Shown: positions 1-7,984, counted from the stretch's first letter. The stretch is DNA of 43,806 nucleotides from Lysinibacillus sphaericus (GCF_006864135.1 NZ_SADV01000032.1:1-43806), one strand, 5' to 3'. Translations and numbers: made by a program. Notes: a model not told the origin generated them from the letters alone.

Positions 1-535
1 TTAATGAAATCTCTGCGTACAAATCACCAAAAACTCCTTTATACTCAGGGAAAACTTGATCTAATACAGCTTGAAATTGTAGCTTTGTTTGAACCATAAT
101 TCCTGTCATATTTTCGTGTTGCCTTGTCAGATGCCGAAGGTTTAAAAGCCGAATACCACGTTTTTTCTGAGGCTCTAAATCCTCTTTGTAATATAGTTCG
201 CCTAAGTGATAAGCATCAATGGCATCTGTTTTGGTTTTTCGTAAGCTAGAACTTTTTGCTCGGTAAGATATTAGTGGATTTACGATAATGGCAACGTACT
301 CTCTTGCTTCTAAAAACTGAACAACTGGGGCATGGTAGTGTCCTGTGGACTCCAAAACAACAGGTGGTTTCATCCCTGTTTGATGCTCTAAATCTATTAA
401 ATAAGAGTGTAACTCTTCAAGCCCCTCCACCGTATGTTCAACTTTCACACTATTTTTATAGGGCATTTTTTTATCCAAGAACATTTGAATCTGACTTTCA
501 CCTTTTGCGACATCCAGACCAACTACTGGATTCAT
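1..535 (-). CDS. IS110-family transposase, 5' part (runs off left edge)
   Basis: About 178 codons are present with no stop; the gene continues beyond the left edge. The N-terminus carries the IS110 DEDD (RuvC-like) signature: GLDVAKGES with the first Asp near residue 8, LESTGHYHAPV with the Glu, then RKTKTDAIDAYHLGELYY with two further Asp residues. The C-terminal serine domain lies outside the window. The ATG at 535 is preceded by AGGAGG (plus-strand cctcct at 543-548). The family moves its element by an RNA-guided recombinase mechanism without conventional terminal inverted repeats. It is only distantly similar to the second transposase at 3506-4729 (here GLDVAKGES, there GMDIHKDS), so this is a separate element. 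Identity as an IS110 transposase is confident; completeness cannot be judged. Confidence 0.88.
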   Translation of the reverse strand, partial: MNPVVGLDVAKGESQIQMFLDKKMPYKNSVKVEHTVEGLEELHSYLIDLEHQTGMKPPVVLESTGHYHAPVVQFLEAREYVAIIVNPLISYRAKSSSLRKTKTDAIDAYHLGELYYKEDLEPQKKRGIRLLNLRHLTRQHENMTGIMVQTKLQFQAVLDQVFPEYKGVFGDLYAEISL

Positions 536-540
536 GTTTA

Positions 541-734
541 TCTCCTCCTAAGGTAGTGTATTGACCGGTAACCTCTATCTAGCTTGTTATTCATATCTTC
601 GCTTGTTATACGAGATCGTAATGTCCCAACCAGCCTAATCATGTGTTAACAAGTAGAGGGCGAACAGTTTAGTTGTCGGGATCTAGTCCCACGGGTGCTT
701 CCGTTCGACCCCGGCTACTATCAATCTATAAATT
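541..734 (-). ncRNA. Candidate IS110 bridge-RNA/left-end region of first IS
   Basis: About 190 nt of non-coding DNA lie directly upstream of the first IS110 transposase, where IS110-group elements encode their bridge RNA. It is dyad-rich: CGAAC (661-665) can pair with GTTCG (703-707), enclosing GGGAT-cta-GTCCC (678-690). The segment 678-708 resembles 4787-4815 upstream of the second IS110 transposase; both carry TCCCA-NGN-GTGCTTCC followed by GT..G. Two unrelated transposases sharing this layout argues for a conserved RNA scaffold. The transcript ends and strand use are inferred, not seen. Confidence 0.4.
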
Positions 735-770
735 GAATAAAAAATAGTCAACCAGATTACTCTGGCTGAC
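735..770 (-). terminator. Rho-independent terminator-like hairpin (minus strand)
   Basis: Read on the minus strand, GTCAGCCAGA-gtaa-TCTGGTTGAC is followed by TATTTTTTATT. No minus-strand gene lies close upstream; the MFS gene has its own terminator at 1051. It may insulate the IS110 element from readthrough. Confidence 0.5.
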
Positions 771-798
771 CTTATAATACGAACGGGTGCTTTACTTC

Positions 799-830
799 AA
801 GATGGGATTAAACTGCGATCCCATCTTTTT
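799..830 (+). terminator. Terminator-like hairpin abutting the structured repeat
   Basis: AAGATGGGAT (799-808) pairs with ATCCCATCTT (818-827) and the T-run extends to 830. It directly abuts the outer arm of the repeat that begins at 831. No plus-strand gene ends nearby. Confidence 0.55.
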
Positions 831-935
831 CTTGTTCAACTCCCATGAAAGAACTTAATCATCTTTCATTTTCTGTGGTGAAGTGCTGCTTTTTGCACTT
901 CATGGATGGCTAACGGGGCAGTTTAGTTGAACAAG
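831..935 (+). repeat. Structured palindrome-bounded repeat, intact copy
   Basis: The 105-bp unit is closed by perfect 11-bp arms, CTTGTTCAACT (831-841) and AGTTGAACAAG (925-935). Inside are stem 2, ATGAAAG (845-851) with CTTTCAT (863-869), and stem 3, TGAAGTGC (879-886) with GCACTTCA (895-902). The linkers TTCTGTGG and ATGGATGGCTAACGGG are also conserved in the second copy (3386-3407 plus 4936-5009). That copy keeps both stems through paired changes. The family is not recognised by name; it may be a non-coding RNA, a MITE or a REP-like element. Confidence 0.75.
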
Positions 936-1050
936 AAGGTTACTTTAAACAGATATACCAATGCGGAATTTTAAATTCCATCACTACAGAATCCACCTAA
1001 GATTAGAGCGGAAACCTTTACTATAATATCCCACTTTTTAGGGTATATAT

Positions 1051-1086
1051 AAAGAAGTCATCTAGTGCCACTAGATGACTTCTTTT
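1051..1086. terminator. Bidirectional terminator of the MFS gene
   Basis: AAAGAAGTCATCTAGT (1051-1066) and ACTAGATGACTTCTTT (1070-1085) form a perfect 16-bp hairpin with a 3-nt loop and flanking A/T runs. It lies about 35 bp after the stop codon of the minus-strand MFS gene. Confidence 0.85.
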
Positions 1087-1119
1087 AAAAAACAAGTTTA
1101 ACTTAGAATAACTGATATT

Positions 1120-2388
1120 TTATTTATTTGCATTTAACTTATCATCAAAGTTAATTTTAGTAATCCCTGGTTCTAAACCTTGAACTTTCTTGTAGGCGGA
1201 TTGTGAAAATTCAGGTCCAGCTTCATTTTTTTGAGTTTTCTTACCTTTAATCATAGTTAAAGACACAACAAAAAGAGAAAATAATGCAAATATTGCACCA
1301 ACTATAGGATTAATTTCGATTCTAGAATATTCAATTACAACTCCACCAATCATAGAACCCAGTGCAATACCAAGATGTGTGGCTGAGTTATTTATACTCT
1401 GCTGAATATCAGAATTCTCTCGAGCAGTGACGATTAAGTAACTTTGTATGGCAGGTGTTAGTGCCCAACTTAGCATACTCCACATCATCAATACAACAAT
1501 AAATAAAGGGAAAAACTTTATTGAAAATGGAATTGAAATAAGCGATATGGTGAAAAATATAATTATACCGATTATGCATCTTTGAGGGCCGAAGCGGTCA
1601 GATAAAAATCCTCCAAGGCCACCGCCAATGATGGCAGCTACTCCAAAAATCAATAAAATGATACTAATCCAGTTACCTTCTAATCCCAAAGTTGCTTCCA
1701 AGTATGGAGTGAGGTAAGCATATAGTATTAAATGTCCAGATATGAATAAAAATGACGTTAACTGTATCAATACAATTTTCCTGCTTTTCAATGAGCTCAG
1801 CTGTTCTTTTAGTTGTTTTTTTAATGGTATACCTGATTTAGGCTCAATTTTATCCATAGAGAAATAAATAAAAATAATGGATATGACAGTAAGGATAACT
1901 ATAAGTAAGAATGGCGCATTCCAGCCAAAAGAATTACCAAGCACTAATCCCAACGGAACACCAAGCACTAATGACCCGGTTACACCCATAAAGACGACTC
2001 CTATTGCTCGAGCACGATATGCTTCCGATACGATATTTGAAGCAATAGTTACGCATAAAGAAATAAGTAAGGATGCGCTTATGCCCGACAACACTCGAGC
2101 AAGCAAAAGCATGCTATAGCCTGTGCTTAACCAAGCAATTACATTCGCAAAAAGAAATACAAGCAATGTAATCAATATGAGTTTTTTTCTTTCAACTTTA
2201 GAAGTTGTTGATAAAAGAATCGGTCCAGAAATGGCATACACAAAGGAAAAAATTGAAATTAACATACCTGCTCGTCCAAGTGAAACATTAAAATCTTGGG
2301 CAACTAAGTGAAGAATACCCCCTAAAATTAATTCTGCTAAACCAACAACAAAAGAAACTATTGTTAGTAAGTACACTCGCTTATCCAT
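1120..2388 (-). CDS. MFS transporter, DHA1-type drug/sugar efflux permease
   Basis: The 422-aa integral membrane protein has about 12 hydrophobic segments. The cytoplasmic TM2-TM3 loop holds a degenerate MFS motif A (STTSKVERKKLI), and the central loop at about residues 190-210 is Lys-rich. LARVLSGISASLL in TM4 and GVPLGLVLG in TM5 fit proton-driven drug-efflux (DHA1) families related to AraJ-like permeases. The C-terminal tail beyond about residue 385 is polar and poorly conserved-looking. The ATG at 2388 follows ACGAGGTG at good spacing. The gene is divergent from a TrmB-type regulator at 2545, and a dyad lies between the -35 and -10 of its likely promoter, so regulator-controlled expression is likely. 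The substrate cannot be inferred. Confidence 0.85.
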   Translation of the reverse strand: MDKRVYLLTIVSFVVGLAELILGGILHLVAQDFNVSLGRAGMLISIFSFVYAISGPILLSTTSKVERKKLILITLLVFLFANVIAWLSTGYSMLLLARVLSGISASLLISLCVTIASNIVSEAYRARAIGVVFMGVTGSLVLGVPLGLVLGNSFGWNAPFLLIVILTVISIIFIYFSMDKIEPKSGIPLKKQLKEQLSSLKSRKIVLIQLTSFLFISGHLILYAYLTPYLEATLGLEGNWISIILLIFGVAAIIGGGLGGFLSDRFGPQRCIIGIIIFFTISLISIPFSIKFFPLFIVVLMMWSMLSWALTPAIQSYLIVTARENSDIQQSINNSATHLGIALGSMIGGVVIEYSRIEINPIVGAIFALFSLFVVSLTMIKGKKTQKNEAGPEFSQSAYKKVQGLEPGITKINFDDKLNANK

Positions 2389-2408
2389 AAAACACCTCGT
2401 TATTTTTG

Positions 2409-2437
2409 ATATTATGTTACCACCGCAAGGGTAACAA
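2409..2437 (-). promoter_or_regulatory. MFS promoter with operator-like dyad in the spacer
   Basis: On the minus strand, TTGTTA (2432-2437), 17 bp, TAATAT (2409-2414) form a good sigma-A promoter for the MFS gene. The perfect dyad TGTTACC-N8-GGTAACA (2415-2436) fills the spacer and overlaps the -35. It is a likely binding site for the divergent TrmB-family regulator; which protein binds is inferred from position only. Confidence 0.6.
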
Positions 2438-2544
2438 CTTTTGTAAGTATATCATTTGGATTTATAAAAACAAGTGGAAATTACTTTGTAGATTGGTTTA
2501 TGCTAGTTGAAGGAACTAAAATTATTTATAAAAGAGGAGATTTT

Positions 2545-3303
2545 ATGCTTCAAAAATTTGGTTTTACACAATATGAAAGTCAAGTGTATACATCACTTAT
2601 TACCGTTAATCAAGCTCTTGATGCGACGGCAATTGTAAAACGATCAGGCGTACCTCGTACAAAAATCTATGAAATTTTAAATAGGCTTGTAGTTAAAGGG
2701 ATTTTGTTAGAAGCAACTATTGAGAAGAAGCGCTTATACACTGCATTGCCGATGGATGCATTAATTGAAAAATTAAAAATAGACTTTGATTCAGATATAG
2801 AAGAACTGAAAAAAATAGAAGTAGTGGAAATGGAAGTGGATGATCGAGTTTGGACATTAAAAGAGAATCAATCAATTACCTCTGTGATAAAGGAGTTATC
2901 ACAGAAAGCGACAAAATCTATTTTAATCTTCATGTGGGGAGATGATTTACAAAATTATTTGCCTTTACTGGAGAAAAAATATCAGGATGGTTTGGAAGTA
3001 GTTATTCACGTAATTGGAAAAGTCAATACTATTATCCCAACTATCTACACTCTAATCCCAAATCAAAATCATAATATGTTGGAACGAGGCAGAATTTTAA
3101 TTGTTGATGAGGTTGAAATGTTGTTTGCTGGAATGGAAGAAGACAGTTGGCAAGCAATTCGAACTCAATCGCCGCCACTCGTAAAGTTTTTTACAGATTT
3201 TTTCCATCACGATGTCGCTCTAACTAAAATCACGCAGCGCTATCATAACATTTTAATGGAAGATGAAGACATAAAAGAAGCACTTCTGAAACTTCGTTAT
3301 TAA
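2545..3303 (+). CDS. TrmB-family HTH transcriptional regulator
   Basis: The 252-aa protein has an N-terminal winged helix of the TrmB family: FGFTQYESQVYTSLI, then VKRSGVPRTKIYEILNRLV as recognition helix and wing (about residues 3-60). A charged linker and a C-terminal sensor-like domain (about 110-240) follow. The start at 2545 is preferred over an in-frame ATG at 2500 because AAGAGGAG sits 5 bp upstream and the HTH begins immediately after. It is transcribed divergently from the MFS gene, the usual arrangement for a local efflux regulator. The TrmB family is best known for sugar-responsive archaeal regulators, and bacterial members respond to varied ligands; the ligand here is unknown. Confidence 0.8.
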   Translation: MLQKFGFTQYESQVYTSLITVNQALDATAIVKRSGVPRTKIYEILNRLVVKGILLEATIEKKRLYTALPMDALIEKLKIDFDSDIEELKKIEVVEMEVDDRVWTLKENQSITSVIKELSQKATKSILIFMWGDDLQNYLPLLEKKYQDGLEVVIHVIGKVNTIIPTIYTLIPNQNHNMLERGRILIVDEVEMLFAGMEEDSWQAIRTQSPPLVKFFTDFFHHDVALTKITQRYHNILMEDEDIKEALLKLRY

Positions 3304-3385
3304 ACAAATTTGGCAGCATTACTGTAAAAAAAGAAATTTTTTAGAGTGGGTTTCAATCTTAAAGAATAAACGAATTTTGTATTGT

Positions 3386-3407
3386 CTTATTCAACTCCCA
3401 TGAAAAT
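3386..3407 (+). repeat. Structured repeat, second copy: left fragment
   Basis: The outer arm CTTATTCAACT (3386-3396), the linker CCC and the left half of stem 2, ATGAAAAT (3400-3407), match the intact copy at 831-851. The rest of the copy resumes at 4936 after the IS110 element, with ATTTTCAT completing stem 2. Confidence 0.7.
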
Positions 3408-3505
3408 AAAATCTCTGGCACTAAAAAAATCCATGCTAAAACAAACGCGACCTTTATATTCAAAAAAATGGTAGCGCCTAAAATAAAGATCTGGTTTAGT
3501 TTGTA

Positions 3506-4729
3506 TTAGGGAGCATCCGTTTCAGTGATGGTCACATCGTAACCCAAACTTTCAAGTCTCCGAACAGAATATCGAATAATAGATTGTTCTTTTTGTTTAT
3601 CAAAGTAGTCTTCGCCCAAGTCTATATACATTTCTTTCCGTGTTAAAAGGTAATAAGCAATGCGTAAGATGGCATGAGCTACGGATATTCCTGCGCGTTT
3701 TTTACCCTTTCGGGTTGCAGTCCGTCTATATAATGCACCTAGATAGGTTCTAGATCCCCTGACAGAATGAGCTGCTTCAATTAGAGCCGATTTCAAATAT
3801 TTATTGCCTTTCTTCATAGCGGAGGATTTCCTTTTTCCTGCACTTTCGTTGTGTCCAAGTACTAGTCCTGCCCAAGAACAAAGATGTGCTGCACTTGGAA
3901 ATTGCTTTTCTACATTAGTTCCAATTTCAGCTAGGATTTGTTCCGCCATTCGAGTGGCAATTCCAGGAATGGAGTCCAATCTTTCGATATCTTCTTGGTG
4001 TGTGGAAAGCCGGCAAGTTACTTCCTGATTTAACAATTCAATTTGTGCAGTCAGAAAATCAATATGAGTAAGAATGGTTTTAATCATTAGTCGTTGATGT
4101 GGTTGGATATAGCCACGAAGTGCGAGTTCAAGCTCTGCTTTTTTCTTTTTCATTGAACGTCTAGCGAAACCAGCTAACTTTTCTGGATCATTTTCACCTT
4201 CGGCAATGGCACGAAGCATATCAAGAGAGGAAACCCCCATCACATCTGATACAACAGAACCAAGTTTAATATTCGCACCTTCGAGTACCTTTTGAATGCG
4301 GTTATGTTGTCTCGCTCGTTCTTCAATCATACTTCGACGATACCGAACTAATTCTCGTAATTCACGTTGGGTGCGATCTGGAATGAAGCTAGCTTTAAGT
4401 AATCCGTGACGAAGTAACTTAGCGATCCATTCCGCATCTTTAACATCAGTTTTACGACCAGGAACCGATTTGATATGTTGAGCATTTACAACTAAAAATT
4501 CGATATTCTCAGCCTCGAGTATGTTTACAATAGGCTTCCAAAATACACCTGTACTTTCCATAGCTACATGCGTACAACCGTGTTCTTTAATCCAATCAAT
4601 TAACTGCAATAGAAAAACAGTTTTAGTAGAAAAGGTTTGAATCACTTTACCTTCTGGTGTCATAATACATGCGGTAATCGAATCCTTATGAATATCCATG
4701 CCACATGCACGTTCAATGATGACTTCCAT
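3506..4729 (-). CDS. IS110-family transposase (DEDD/serine recombinase)
   Basis: The 407-aa protein is full length for the family. The N-terminal RuvC-like domain has GMDIHKDSITACI (Asp), HVAMESTGVFWKP (Glu) and GRKTDVKDAEWIAKLL (Asp pair). The middle is coiled and basic. The C-terminal Transposase_20 region has LDSIPGIATRMAEQILAEIG and AGKRKSSAMKKGNKYLKSAL, where the serine nucleophile of the composite active site is expected. The start is placed at 4729 (MEVIIERACGMD) rather than 24 bp further upstream because AAAGGATG lies about 7 bp before it and the DEDD fold begins at once. No frameshift is seen, so the element may be active. Upstream is a structured non-coding stretch, the probable bridge RNA. 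Confidence 0.92.
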   Translation of the reverse strand: MEVIIERACGMDIHKDSITACIMTPEGKVIQTFSTKTVFLLQLIDWIKEHGCTHVAMESTGVFWKPIVNILEAENIEFLVVNAQHIKSVPGRKTDVKDAEWIAKLLRHGLLKASFIPDRTQRELRELVRYRRSMIEERARQHNRIQKVLEGANIKLGSVVSDVMGVSSLDMLRAIAEGENDPEKLAGFARRSMKKKKAELELALRGYIQPHQRLMIKTILTHIDFLTAQIELLNQEVTCRLSTHQEDIERLDSIPGIATRMAEQILAEIGTNVEKQFPSAAHLCSWAGLVLGHNESAGKRKSSAMKKGNKYLKSALIEAAHSVRGSRTYLGALYRRTATRKGKKRAGISVAHAILRIAYYLLTRKEMYIDLGEDYFDKQKEQSIIRYSVRRLESLGYDVTITETDAP

Positions 4730-4739
4730 TAGAAACATC

Positions 4740-4935
4740 CTTTCTACGGCCAATCAAATTAGAGGCTGGTGCAGCAACCTGAGTAGGATGAATCTCCCAT
4801 GAGTGCTTCCCGTGAGGGAGCGACAGTCAGTGATACACCGTGGTCGTTGGAGTCAGACTAACGGAAGGGCTCAAGGCACCATAGTTTATCGACCTTCCTC
4901 TCCCAGCCGTAGTATTCAATACCCGTTCTGAGTAC
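4740..4935 (-). ncRNA. Candidate IS110 bridge-RNA region of complete IS
   Basis: The ~195-nt non-coding, dyad-rich leader between the transposase start and the left IS boundary is the place and size expected for an IS110 bridge RNA. Visible stems include CTCCC (4794-4798) with GGGAG (4817-4821), and CGTGGTCGTTGGAGTC followed by GACTAACGG. Nine bases, CTCCCATGA (4794-4802), are identical to the target flank at 3395-3403. The following GTGCTTCC is shared with the leader of the first IS110 (695-702). RNA ends and guide assignment are inference. Confidence 0.45.
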
Positions 4936-5009
4936 ATTTTCATCTTCTGTGGTGTAGCGCTGGTTTTTTGCGCTACATGGATGGCTAACGGGTGCTTTAG
5001 TTGAAGAAG
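4936..5009 (+). repeat. Structured repeat, second copy: right fragment
   Basis: ATTTTCAT (4936-4943) completes stem 2. Stem 3 is TGTAGCGC (4953-4960) with GCGCTACA (4970-4977). The linker ATGGATGGCTAACGGG follows, then the outer arm AGTTGAAGAAG (4999-5009). Relative to copy 1, stem 3 differs at two base pairs and both partners change together. Confidence 0.72.
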
Positions 5010-5104
5010 GTAGTCAAACCAGAAGCAACAATCTTTGAGAAAACAGCCTTTGTTTTTTAGCTAGCAAGGGATGACATTTGTTGAAAAGTATACATTGTAT
5101 ATTT

Positions 5105-5270
5105 GTTGATTGGAGTGGAGGATGGGCGACTCCTCGGGGATTAGCGTCACAGATGAGACCCTGCAGCGAGCATCGCGAGTGAAGCGGCTCATCGGACGCC
5201 CCCAGGAAACTCTGCTCTGCGCGAAAGCGGAGCGGCAGCAACAAAGCGCTCAGCCGGAATGGAAATCAAC
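5105..5270 (+). repeat. Dispersed Bacillaceae-type intergenic repeat, near full length
   Basis: The 166-bp GC-rich block is bounded by GTTGATTGGAGTGGA and GGAATGGAAATCAAC, an imperfect inverted repeat. Inside are GAGACCCTGCAGCGAGC, GCGGCTCATCGGACGCCCC and GCGCGAAAGCGGAGCGGCAGC, motifs that recur in fragments at 12540-12660, 16320-16375 and 30760-30880. It is much richer in G+C than its surroundings and has no coding sense. It resembles the well-known intergenic repeats of Bacillus-like genomes; this is from memory, not a search. Confidence 0.65.
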
Positions 5271-5380
5271 CTCACGTTATGGAGATGTCGGCACTTTACA
5301 ATTTATAATGACATATAATATTTAAAGCGTTTAGCGGTTTATGCAAAGAAAGTTATGTTATATTAAGTTGTATACATTAG

Positions 5381-6154
<774 letters not shown>

Positions 6155-6166
6155 AAAAGCTGAAAA

Positions 6167-6207
6167 TCCTGCTAACCAATTTATTTTTGGTAGGCAGGAC
6201 TTTTTTT
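6167..6207. terminator. Bidirectional terminator between map and TspO-like gene
   Basis: TCCTGC..ACCA (6167-6178) pairs with TGGT..GCAGGA (6188-6199) and is followed by CTTTTTTT. It overlaps the 3' end of the convergent minus-strand gene. Confidence 0.8.
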
Positions 6208-6894
6208 AATAAATAATATACCGACAAGTAGCACTCCACATAAAAACAAGGCTGCAGTTGTCACAAGTAGCTCATCGAAACCATTATGTAATGCGACCCC
6301 GATATAGGACCAGATAAATACACTTGGGTAGATAATATCAAAATAATGGAATCGAATATGTAGCGCTATTGCTGCTCCAATGGTCAGTAAAATAACTGCC
6401 CAAAGTGGATCACTAAGGCCAAGACCATTCCATTGATAAGATGTTAGCATGAAGCTTACATTTGTCATTAGGCTAAATGTAATCCATGCTAAATAAACCG
6501 AGAAGGGTATACGACCTGTGAGTGAATTATTGCTAAGAGGGTACGCTTTGTACAACTTAAATAAATACAGTACTAAAACAAACGTACTGATAATTGACAT
6601 GATAAATAGTTCGTGATGCCAAACAACAATTGCTAACGCCTGCATGATACATATGCTACTAAAGAGAACAGTCTGTTTAATAGATGTCTTTTTTAGGTTC
6701 ATGACTAACCAATAACCAAGTAACATGTAAACCACAATCCAAATCATATAACTAACATTAAACGGTGCAAATATTACTGGAAAACGATTTAAGATCTCTA
6801 AAAAAGAATGATCGTTTATTTTCATGAAATAGGATGAAAAGGTTAGGATGAGTGAGACAATAAAAGTTATTGTCATCAAAAAAAATCGAGGCAT
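6181..6894 (-). CDS. TspO/MBR-like integral membrane protein
   Basis: The 237-aa protein is almost wholly hydrophobic, with about seven predicted transmembrane segments. The arrangement NVSYMIWIVVYMLLGYWLV and RIPFSVYLAWITFSLMTNVSF resembles the long, tryptophan-poor relatives of the TspO/MBR tryptophan-rich sensory proteins of Bacilli. The classical TspO cholesterol/porphyrin motif is not evident, so the assignment rests on overall pattern. The ATG at 6894 follows AAGGGAGAG. The gene is convergent with map and shares its terminator. Its role is unknown; ligand transport or sensing would be a guess. Confidence 0.55.
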   Translation of the reverse strand: MPRFFLMTITFIVSLILTFSSYFMKINDHSFLEILNRFPVIFAPFNVSYMIWIVVYMLLGYWLVMNLKKTSIKQTVLFSSICIMQALAIVVWHHELFIMSIISTFVLVLYLFKLYKAYPLSNNSLTGRIPFSVYLAWITFSLMTNVSFMLTSYQWNGLGLSDPLWAVILLTIGAAIALHIRFHYFDIIYPSVFIWSYIGVALHNGFDELLVTTAALFLCGVLLVGILFIKKSPAYQK

Positions 6895-7094
6895 GTTTTC
6901 TCTCCCTTCGTGTTAAATTGTATAGGGAAAAGACAAATAAGTATAGGACTGAACATTATATTTTCATTATAACGGAAATTTCCAACGATGTATCGCGTGT
7001 TTCGTTAAAAATATCTACAATTTACCATTTGGATAGTTATCCATATACTTCTTTAGTACAATGAAAATATTCAAATGTAAGGAGTGAAGTTTTA

Positions 7095-7925
7095 ATGACT
7101 CAAAATTTAAATAATCTAGATTTATCAGTGAAACTGGATAAGAAAATGTATAAAAAGAAATTAAAAGTACTCCAATATGAAATGTTAAATGCTCAACAGT
7201 TTTTATTAAAAAATAAAATTGGATTAATTCTAGTATTTGAAGGTATGGATGCTGCTGGTAAGGGTGGCGCTATTAAGCGTCTAATTGAACGTGCTGATCC
7301 GCGTGGCTATGTCGTGCACCCAATTGCAGCACCTCAGCCTCATGAACTACGCTACAATTATTTACAACGTTTTTGGCGAAAGCTACCACAACATGGACAA
7401 ATCGCTATTTTTGATCGCTCATGGTATGGTCGTGTATTAGTTGAGCGAATTGAAGGATTTGCAACAAATGAAGAGTGGTCTCGTGCATACGAAGAAATTA
7501 ATAACTTTGAAAAGATTTTAACAGCAGGAGATTATATTGTTATTAAGTTTTGGCTTCAAGTATCTGATGAGGAGCAGCTTAACCGTTTTAGAGAACGTGA
7601 AGAGGATCCATATAAGTCTTGGAAGTTAACAGATGAAGACTGGCGAAATCGCGAAAAAACACCTCAATATATAGAAGCTGCAAATGAAATGTTTGCGAAG
7701 ACCGATAAGAAAAGTGCTCCGTGGGTTCTAATACAAGGAGATGATAAAAAATATGCTCGTGTACAAGTGCTGCAAGAAACACTAGCACATATCGAATGTG
7801 AGGCAAAAAAACGTGGCCTACATTTAACGAATGTATTAGACACAGCACATTTAGAAGATGCGGAATCGTCTAGCCTTGAATTGCTAGAGGAGAAGCCTAA
7901 AAAACAAAAACAAAAAGTGAAATAA
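7095..7925 (+). CDS. ppk2: Polyphosphate kinase 2 family (polyP:AMP/ADP phosphotransferase)
   Basis: The 276-aa cytosolic enzyme transfers phosphate between polyphosphate and nucleotides. The Walker A-like GMDAAGKGG lies at residues 50-58; the lid and Walker B region follow as FDRSWYGRVLVERIEGF (about 111-127). The ADPRGYVVHPIAAPQPHE segment is typical of the AMP/ADP-phosphorylating PPK2 group. The C-terminal tail of about 30 residues is Lys/Glu-rich and ends in basic residues. AAGGAGTGAAG precedes the ATG at 7095. It is monocistronic with its own terminator, and no PPK1 or exopolyphosphatase gene is in the window. The direction of catalysis and PPK2 class (I, II or III) cannot be settled from sequence by eye. 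The domain is often misnamed UDP-galactose-lipid carrier transferase. Confidence 0.9.
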   Translation: MTQNLNNLDLSVKLDKKMYKKKLKVLQYEMLNAQQFLLKNKIGLILVFEGMDAAGKGGAIKRLIERADPRGYVVHPIAAPQPHELRYNYLQRFWRKLPQHGQIAIFDRSWYGRVLVERIEGFATNEEWSRAYEEINNFEKILTAGDYIVIKFWLQVSDEEQLNRFREREEDPYKSWKLTDEDWRNREKTPQYIEAANEMFAKTDKKSAPWVLIQGDDKKYARVQVLQETLAHIECEAKKRGLHLTNVLDTAHLEDAESSSLELLEEKPKKQKQKVK

Positions 7926-7932
7926 TGTTATA

Positions 7933-7984
7933 GATGCTGTAACAACAAGACGAGATGTTTTAGTTGTAGCAGCATCTTTTTTTA
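7933..7984 (+). terminator. Terminator of ppk2
   Basis: GATGCTG..ACAAC (7933-7946) pairs with GTTGT..CAGCATC (7963-7976), followed by TTTTTTT. Confidence 0.85.

Larger units (their letters stand above)
3408..4935 (-). mobile_element. IS110-family insertion sequence, complete, inside repeat copy 2
   Basis: About 1.53 kb lie between the two halves of the interrupted structured repeat. They comprise a ~206-bp transposase-side leader, a 407-aa transposase and a ~100-bp tail. The ends are placed by comparison with the intact repeat at 831-935, because IS110 elements lack clear terminal inverted repeats and target duplications; each end is uncertain by a few bases. Insertion into the loop of a hairpin agrees with known IS110/IS1111 preferences for palindromic or REP-like targets. 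Confidence 0.7.

Noticed and set aside
304..564. Plus-strand open frame opposite the first IS110 transposase
   Set aside because: Lies antisense to a convincing transposase frame, has no SD and its product shows no family pattern.
5014..5325. Open frames on both strands across 5014-5325
   Set aside because: They follow the GC-rich dispersed repeat; composition is Ser/Arg/Cys-rich and no SD or start fits.
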